Source: JAYKHL01 sp035284865
GTDB lineage: Bacteria; Cyanobacteriota; Sericytochromatia; S15B-MN24; JAQBPE01
Direction of reading: 5' to 3'
Assembly: GCA_035284865.1 (NCBI GenBank)
Contig: JAYKHL010000185.1
Span: 1 to 12,605, forward strand
Length of the DNA stretch: 12,605 bases
Shown: piece after piece, positions 7,760-12,605 of the stretch
Position numbering within the stretch: position 1 is the stretch's first letter
How the letters are laid out: each line of letters opens with the position of its first letter
Notes under the pieces: generated by a model
Databases searched by the model: none
Seen by the model: the letters and a program-made list of their open reading frames with translations, nothing else
What the model was told of the DNA's origin: nothing
Position numbers and translations under genes: made by a program

Positions 7760-8634
7760 GGCTGCTGCTCGCGGCCCTTGCTGCGAGCCTGTTGCAGGCC
7801 GGGGCCGGGCCCGTCGGGCCCGTCCCGGCGGCCCCCGTGCTGGCGCCGTTCGTGTGGCGCGTGACGGCGCCCGACGCGCCCGCTGGGGAGGCCGACCATC
7901 TGGTGGGCACGCTGCACGTCGCCCTTGGCCCGCGTGAGGTCCTGGCGCCCGAACTGCGCCGCGTGCTGCGGCAGGCGGAGGGCTTCACGATGGAGGTGGA
8001 CCTCGGGGCCGTCTCGCCGGAGCTCGTGGCGCGATGGACCCGCAGCGACCGGCCCGAGGCCCTGCGGCGAGCCCTCGGCGAGCCCGCGTGGGGCACCCTC
8101 GTGCAGCGGTGTGAGGCCCGCGGCGTCTCCCGGGACCAGTTGCTCGGGCTCAAGGCCTGGTACGTCTCCTTGCTGCTCATCCCCGCCTCGCCTGACCCCG
8201 AGACGCTGATGGATGCGCGCCTGCGCCGCGAGGCGGGGGCCGCCGGCGTGCCGCCCAGCTTCCTGGAGTCCCCGGACGACCAGCTCCGTGCCCTGGACGC
8301 GGTGTCCGACGAGGAGGACCTGCGCCAGCTCCGGGAGGCCCTTGAGGACCCCGAGCGCCTCGGGCGGGAGCTGGCGCAGCTGGAGGCGGCCTATCGCGCT
8401 GGAGATCTGGAGGCCATCTCGCGCTACGTGTTCGATCCGGAGCGGCTTGCGGCCTACCCGGACTTCTACGAGCAGGTGTTCTGGGCGCGCAACCGACGCT
8501 GGCTGCCCCGCCTGGAGCAGCAGGCCCGCGCCCGGCGCGTCGTGGTGGCCGTGGGGCTCGGTCACATGCTCGGGCCGCGGGGGCTGCTCGCGGCCCTGGC
8601 CGCGCGCGGCTGGCGGGTGGCCAGGGGGGTGTGA
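7756..8634 (+). CDS. TraB/GumN family protein, probably exported
   Basis: The protein has 292 residues. TraB/GumN proteins have a fold with conserved histidines and have been proposed to be metal-dependent proteases or to share their ancestry; bacterial roles are poorly defined. Visible hallmarks are the N-terminal HLVGTLHV (48-55, H48 and H54) and the C-terminal VAVGLGHMLGPRGL (264-277, G269-H270), the family's paired GT-x-H and G-x-GH motifs. The middle is helical and rich in Arg, Glu and Leu. The first 16 residues (MRLLLAALAASLLQAG) look like a short signal peptide, so it is likely periplasmic or membrane-anchored. The GTG start shares GTGA with the uup stop, implying translational coupling; the preceding G-rich stretch may serve as the ribosome site. 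Confidence 0.85.
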
Positions 8635-8655
8635 CGGGCGGCTGTCGATCCGCAG

Positions 8656-8661
8656 TATAAT
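8656..8661 (+). promoter_or_regulatory. Perfect -10 box (TATAAT) of the M61 peptidase gene
   Basis: TATAAT ends seven bases before the ATG at 8669, predicting a transcript that begins at or within a base or two of the start codon. GTGACG at 8631-8636 resembles a -35 box, but the 19-base spacing is long. The match is striking in such GC-rich DNA and lies in the 34-base gap after the TraB/GumN stop. Confidence 0.62.
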
Positions 8662-8668
8662 TGAGGCC

Positions 8669-10384
8669 ATGCCCACCCTCTGCTACACCTTCGACCTCAC
8701 CCGCCCGCACACCCACCTCGTGGGTGTGGCCCTGACGCTGCCTGCCCACGGCGCGCTGCACACCGACCTCGTGCTGCCCGCGTGGCTGCCCGGGGCCTAC
8801 AAGATCTTCGACAACGCCCGCAACATCCGGGGCTTCGCGGCCGTCAGCCCCGACGGTGAGGCCGTGCGCGTCGAGCGCGTCGACTGGCAGACCTGGCGGG
8901 TCTATGATGGCGGGGAGGGAGGCGTGGTTGTCCGGTACGACGTCTACTGCAACAAGCCCGAGATCCACCAGGGGCAGCTCGATGCCGAGCACGGCTTCCT
9001 GAACCCCGGCGTGCTGGCCGTCTTTCCCAAGGGACACCAGGAGGACTGGCCCGTCACGCTCGAGCTCGTGGTGCCGGAGGGCTGGCGGGTGGCCACGGGC
9101 CTGAAGGCCACCGGACCGACCAGCTTCAAGGCCCTGCACTACGAGCAACTCATCGACTGCCCGCTGCAGTGCGGGGACTTTGCCCACGCCCACTTCACGC
9201 AGGATGGCGTGCGCTACGAGGTCGTCTACGAGGGGGCGACGCCCTGGGACCCGGCGCTCCTCATCCCCCCCCTTCGCCGCATCGTCACGGCAGCCTCGGA
9301 CCTGTGGGGCCGGCCCCCGCTCGACCGCTACGTCTTCATGTACCTGGAGACGGAGGCTGACTTCCTCAACGGGCTGGAGCACGCCAACTCGACCATCATC
9401 ACGGGGCCAGTGACGGATCCCCAGCGGCTGGATGGGCTGCTCACGATCACCACCCACGAATTCTTCCACCTCTGGAACGTCAAGCGTCTGCGGCCCGTGG
9501 GCTTCGGCCCTTTCGACTACACCCGGGAGGCCCACACCACGGCCCTGTGGGTGGCCGAGGGCTTCACGGAGTACTACACGGACGTGCTGATGCGCTGGGC
9601 CGGCCTGCACGGGGCCGACCAGTTCCTCGCCAGCGTCGCGGGGTACATCGAGCAACTGCATGCGATGCCGGGCCGCCGAAACATGAGCCTGGAGGAGGCC
9701 TCGTGGACGACGTGGCATTTCGGAGACGACCGCTGGAACGGGGCCCTGAACTACTACGTGAAGGGCTACCTGCTCGGCGTGGCGCTCGATCTCACGCTGC
9801 GGGAGCGCTCGGATGGTGAGGTGTCGCTGGATGACGTGATGCGCGGCATGTGGGAGGCGTATGGCGCCCCGGGCATCAACTACCGCCCCGAGGATGTGTG
9901 TCGCCTGGCGGAGCGGCTGCTGGGGGACTCCCTGGAGGCGTTCTGGGCGCACCACCTGCGGGGCCGGGACGACTGGGACTGGGACGCCCTTTTACGGCCT
10001 GCCGGGCTGATGCTGCTCGAGCGCAACCCGCGACCGGCGCTGCAGGCCGACGGCCGCCCGGCAGAGGGCGGCGTGCGGCTCGAGAGCGTGCTCGCCGGTG
10101 GCGCGGCTCAGGAGGCCGGGCTGCAGCGTGGCGACGTGCTGGTGGCGATCGGGGGGCTGCGTGCCACCACCCAGCTGCTGCACGGCCTGGGCGAGCAGGT
10201 CGAGCCTGGGGACACGGTGGAGGTCCACTACTTCCGCCGGGACGTGCTCCGGACGACGCTGGTGACGATGGCCCGGCAAGTGTCCTACGCGCTCGTGCCG
10301 AGTCCGGGCGCGACGGCCAGCCAGAACGCGCTGCGGGCGGCCTGGCTCGCGGGGATGCCCGCGCAGTCGGGTGTCCGCGCCTGA
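8669..10384 (+). CDS. M61 (glycyl aminopeptidase-like) metallopeptidase with PDZ domain
   Basis: The 571-residue protein matches the usual M61 layout and length. The N-terminal beta domain (1-170) includes VLPAWLPGAYKIFDNARNI (35-53), a conserved substrate-binding region. The catalytic domain holds GLEH (235-238), the zinc motif HEFFH (263-267, catalytic E264) and the third ligand E297 in WVAEGFTEYY, then NYYVKGYLLG (361-370). A PDZ domain covers about 467-535, with the GLQRGDVLVAIGG loop (484-496). Members release N-terminal Gly or Ala from peptides; the PDZ domain probably guides substrates. No signal peptide or membrane segment is seen, so it is predicted cytoplasmic. The ATG at 8669 is chosen from the -10 box before it and the family N-terminus. 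The open frame extends upstream through the TraB/GumN gene as a shadow only. The last 14 bases overlap the TrmK gene. Confidence 0.94.
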   Translation: MPTLCYTFDLTRPHTHLVGVALTLPAHGALHTDLVLPAWLPGAYKIFDNARNIRGFAAVSPDGEAVRVERVDWQTWRVYDGGEGGVVVRYDVYCNKPEIHQGQLDAEHGFLNPGVLAVFPKGHQEDWPVTLELVVPEGWRVATGLKATGPTSFKALHYEQLIDCPLQCGDFAHAHFTQDGVRYEVVYEGATPWDPALLIPPLRRIVTAASDLWGRPPLDRYVFMYLETEADFLNGLEHANSTIITGPVTDPQRLDGLLTITTHEFFHLWNVKRLRPVGFGPFDYTREAHTTALWVAEGFTEYYTDVLMRWAGLHGADQFLASVAGYIEQLHAMPGRRNMSLEEASWTTWHFGDDRWNGALNYYVKGYLLGVALDLTLRERSDGEVSLDDVMRGMWEAYGAPGINYRPEDVCRLAERLLGDSLEAFWAHHLRGRDDWDWDALLRPAGLMLLERNPRPALQADGRPAEGGVRLESVLAGGAAQEAGLQRGDVLVAIGGLRATTQLLHGLGEQVEPGDTVEVHYFRRDVLRTTLVTMARQVSYALVPSPGATASQNALRAAWLAGMPAQSGVRA

Positions 10385-11132
10385 GCCAGCCGGCCGCTGG
10401 GCGCGCCGGCTGACGCCCCGGCTGGAGGCCGTGCTGGGGCTGGTGCCCCCGTGTGCGCACCTGGTGGACGTGGGCACGGACCACGCGCTGGTGCCCCTGG
10501 CTGCCGTGCAGCGGGGGCTGGCCCAGCGGGCCACGGGGGTGGACCGCCGGCCTGCCCCGCTGGAGGCCGCCCGTCGCACGCTGGGGGCGGCGGGCGAGGG
10601 GCGCGTCGCCCTGATGCTCGGGGAGGGCTTGGCCGGCCTGTCCGATGTGGAGGTTCTGGTGATCGCTGGGCTCGGGGCAGCCACGATGCTGCAGGTGCTG
10701 GCCACCGTCGACCGGCGCGTCACCCGGCACGTCGTCCTGGCTCCGTTGACGGAGCCTGCGCGCCTGAGGCGCTGGGCGCGGGAGGCTGGGTGGCACCTCG
10801 CGGGCGAGGCCCTCGTGGCGGAGGGCCGGCGGTGGTTCCTGGCTCTGCGGCTCGAGCCCGGGGCCGGGCCTGATCCGGCCTACGACGTCCCCGGCTGGGA
10901 GGTGGAGGCGCTTGAGGCGCTGGGGCCCTGGCTGCTGCGGCGCGGCGGGCCCGCCTACGGCGCCTGGCTGGCGGCCGAGCAGGGGCGCCTCGGCGCCTTG
11001 CCGCCGGCCTCGGGCAGCAGCCAGGCCCGACGCCTGGCCTGGCTCGGGCGGGCGGTTGAGGCAGGGGCCGGGCAGGCGGGTATGGTGCCACCATGCGCCA
11101 CCGCTCCGACGCCCGTATCCGAGGAGGGCTGA
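10371..11132 (+). CDS. trmK: tRNA (adenine(22)-N1)-methyltransferase TrmK
   Basis: TrmK uses S-adenosylmethionine to methylate N1 of A22 in the D-arm of certain tRNAs. The 253-residue protein shows the family's Rossmann motifs: VDVGTDHALVP (32-42), the SAM loop with the TDHA signature; TGVDRRPAPLEAARRTL (55-71); a LGEGLAGL stretch (83-90); VLVIAGLGAATML (95-107), the IAGMGG-type motif; and LAPLTEP, which replaces the usual LQP. The C-terminal part is helical and rich in Leu, Arg and Glu, as expected of the coiled-coil arm. The GTG start lies inside the M61 gene, with a 14-base overlap and no strong ribosome site, so the first dozen residues are uncertain. The last 40 bases overlap the subtilase gene. 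TrmK is best known from Gram-positive bacteria but occurs elsewhere. Confidence 0.88.
   Translation: MSAPEPAGRWARRLTPRLEAVLGLVPPCAHLVDVGTDHALVPLAAVQRGLAQRATGVDRRPAPLEAARRTLGAAGEGRVALMLGEGLAGLSDVEVLVIAGLGAATMLQVLATVDRRVTRHVVLAPLTEPARLRRWAREAGWHLAGEALVAEGRRWFLALRLEPGAGPDPAYDVPGWEVEALEALGPWLLRRGGPAYGAWLAAEQGRLGALPPASGSSQARRLAWLGRAVEAGAGQAGMVPPCATAPTPVSEEG
11081..11086 (+). promoter_or_regulatory. Candidate -10 box of the subtilase gene, inside trmK
   Basis: TATGGT ends six bases before the ATG at 11093, the same leaderless spacing as upstream of uup and the M61 gene. It lies within the trmK coding region, so the sequence also encodes protein, which lowers confidence. Confidence 0.4.
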
Positions 11133-12605
11133 CGGCCCTCGCCCTGGCCCTCTCCCTGACGGCCTGCGAGCCGCTTGGTCCCCGGCCGTTCGTTGCCACG
11201 ATGGCGCTCGACGAGCCGCCCGATTTCTCGCCTGACGCGCCTGGCGCCGACACCCTCGGCGGCAAGCTGCATTACAACCTCGCGAGCGTTCCCAGGGCGG
11301 GCAAGATCTTCGTGCTGCGGCGCGCGGCGGAGGCGCCCGACGGGGCTCTGGTGGTCGAGGCCATCGACTCGGACGACCGCCAGGCGGACATCCGGCGCCT
11401 GGTGGGGGACGATGCCGGCGCCGTGGTGGAGCCAGACATCCCGCTGGAGTCCTCCTACACCCCGAACGACCCCAACCTGGCCCGGCAGTGGGGGTTGGCC
11501 CGGATCCAGGCCCCCCTGGCCTGGGATCGGGCCCGCGGGGGGCCGCTGGTCGCCGTCATCGACACGGGGGTGGCGGCGGGCCACCCCGACCTGGCCGGCC
11601 AGGTCCTGCAGGGGCGGGACTTCGTCAACCAGGACCAGGACGCCTCGGACGACCAGGGCCACGGGACCCACGTCGCGGGCACCATTGCGGCCCTGGCCGA
11701 CAACCAGCTGGGGGCTGCGGGCGTGGCGCCTGCCTCGAAGGTCCTGCCCATCAAGGTGCTGGATGCGCAGGGTCGGGGCTCCAGCGTGGGCGTCGCCGAG
11801 GGCATCCGCTTTGCCACCCGGGCCGGCGCGAAGGTGATCAACCTGAGCCTGGGCTCGCCCTTTCCCTCCTTCTTCGTCCGGGCGGCCGTCGCGGAGGCGG
11901 TTGCTGCCGGGGTGGTGGTGGTGGCTGCCGCCGGCAACAACGGCTCCACGAGGCGCTTCTACCCGGCTGCCTTCCCGGGGGTGGTGGCCGTGGGGGCCAG
12001 CACCTACCAGGACACGCGGGCCGCCTTCTCGAACCACGGCCCCTGGGTTGCGGTGGCGGCGCCCGGGCAGGCGATCTACCAGACCGCGCTGCGCAACGGC
12101 TATGCCTCCCTGAATGGCACCAGCATGGCGGCCCCCCACGTGGCGGGGGCCGCAGCGCTCGTGCTCGGTGCCCACCCGGACTGGGGCGCCGACAGGGTCC
12201 GGGACGCGTTGATCCGCACGGGGGATCCGGTCCGCGGCTTCGACCTCAACCCGGCGTTGAGGCGGCTCAACGTCGCCCAGGCCCTGGCCTACGTGCCGGC
12301 TCCCTCGCCGGTCGCGGGGGGCGGCTCGCCAGGCCCTGCCCCCACCCCCCAGGCGCCGCTGACGCCGGCGCCCCAGCTCACCCTCACGCCACCCGTCCCG
12401 CCCGCCCCCTCGGCGTCCACGTTCACGCCCCCCGCTTCGCCGGCACCCCAGGCCTCCTCGTCCGCCCCACCAGCCTCGCTGCGGCCCGTCGGGCCGAGCG
12501 CCTTGCCGGCCACGCCGACGCCGGCGGCTTCCGGGGGCACGCCCCCGGTCTCACCGTCGCCCCTGGCCTCCACCGTCACGCCCCGCCCCTCCCAGCCGCC
12601 CTCCC
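11093..12605 (+). CDS. S8 family serine protease (subtilase), lipoprotein, 3' end beyond window
   Basis: At least 504 residues are present and the frame is open at the edge. The N-terminus has a basic stretch, a hydrophobic core and the lipobox LTAC (22-25), so it is probably lipid-anchored at C25. Residues 60-120 resemble an inhibitor-I9-type prodomain (FVLRR, then a segment ending VVEPDIPLE). The catalytic triad is intact: D157 in VAVIDTGV, H190 in GHGTHVAGT and S344 in NGTSMAAPHVAG, with oxyanion N282 in AAAGNN. The catalytic domain ends near 400. After about 403 the chain is almost wholly Pro, Ser, Thr, Ala and Gly to the window edge, a disordered stalk or wall-spanning tail. The ATG is chosen from the -10 box and signal peptide; it overlaps trmK by 40 bases in another frame. 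Substrate and further C-terminal domains cannot be seen. Confidence 0.93.
   Translation, partial: MRHRSDARIRGGLTALALALSLTACEPLGPRPFVATMALDEPPDFSPDAPGADTLGGKLHYNLASVPRAGKIFVLRRAAEAPDGALVVEAIDSDDRQADIRRLVGDDAGAVVEPDIPLESSYTPNDPNLARQWGLARIQAPLAWDRARGGPLVAVIDTGVAAGHPDLAGQVLQGRDFVNQDQDASDDQGHGTHVAGTIAALADNQLGAAGVAPASKVLPIKVLDAQGRGSSVGVAEGIRFATRAGAKVINLSLGSPFPSFFVRAAVAEAVAAGVVVVAAAGNNGSTRRFYPAAFPGVVAVGASTYQDTRAAFSNHGPWVAVAAPGQAIYQTALRNGYASLNGTSMAAPHVAGAAALVLGAHPDWGADRVRDALIRTGDPVRGFDLNPALRRLNVAQALAYVPAPSPVAGGGSPGPAPTPQAPLTPAPQLTLTPPVPPAPSASTFTPPASPAPQASSSAPPASLRPVGPSALPATPTPAASGGTPPVSPSPLASTVTPRPSQPPS

Noticed and set aside
8213..8668. N-terminal extension of the M61 protein
   Set aside because: It overlaps the TraB/GumN gene in another frame and reads as low-complexity Arg/Ser/Pro; the TATAAT box and family alignment support ATG 8669.
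8177..9955. 592-codon minus-strand frame opposite the M61 gene
   Set aside because: The M61 zinc motif and PDZ domain fix the coding strand; the antisense product ends in Arg/Pro/Ala low complexity.
10955..12175. 406-codon minus-strand frame opposite the subtilase
   Set aside because: The + strand carries the intact Asp-His-Ser triad and a lipobox; the antisense frame shows only His/Gly/Val/Arg-rich shadow sequence.
12289..12579. Gly/Ala/Glu-rich minus-strand frame at the right edge
   Set aside because: It is the complement of the Pro/Ser/Thr-rich subtilase tail; low complexity explains the open frame.

Overview
The window is high-GC bacterial DNA carrying eight intact or edge-cut protein genes, one unrecognised membrane-protein gene (5204-5758) and one broken gene. 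I saw no rRNA, tRNA, CRISPR array or insertion sequence. The host phylum cannot be fixed from this sequence. The gene content (biosynthetic arginine decarboxylase, Uup, M61 peptidase, TrmK) fits a high-GC Gram-negative or deep-branching lineage. Several genes have a -10 hexamer 6-7 bases before their ATG, the leaderless layout common in Deinococcota and some other phyla; I treat that as a hint only.

Left part: a small polytopic membrane protein of unknown function (2-499, +, possibly cut by the edge) converges on speA, biosynthetic arginine decarboxylase (569-2503, -). Upstream of speA on the same strand is a coupled pair: a Rieske non-heme iron oxygenase (3639-4655) whose stop overlaps the TTG start of an amidohydrolase (2590-3642). 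speA appears to have its own extended -10 promoter in the 86-base gap, so it may be transcribed both with the pair and alone.

Middle part: 4656-5203 has no intact gene. It holds the Rieske promoter, then the decayed remains of a HepT-type (DUF86) toxin on the + strand, with a shifted frame and Cys where the family has the modified Tyr of the R-x4-H-x-Y motif. Next come a palindrome, two perfect CCTTAAC repeats at an 11-base period (PhoB/PhoP-box-like), and a leader with competing hairpins in front of a 184-residue protein of unknown family with two C-terminal membrane segments (5204-5758).

Right part: all genes are on the + strand and tightly packed. Uup-like ABC-F ATPase (5828-7759) overlaps a TraB/GumN-family protein (7756-8634) at GTGA. 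A PDZ-containing M61 peptidase (8669-10384) overlaps TrmK tRNA methyltransferase (10371-11132), which overlaps a subtilase lipoprotein (11093-end, cut by the edge). Three of these genes have internal or intergenic -10 boxes, so the block is probably several nested transcription units. A translation and proteolysis theme is visible, but functional linkage is inference.

No complete previously undescribed system is evident. The best leads are the Rieske-amidohydrolase pair, the HepT relic beside it, the regulatory-looking leader of the unknown membrane protein, and the leaderless-promoter pattern.
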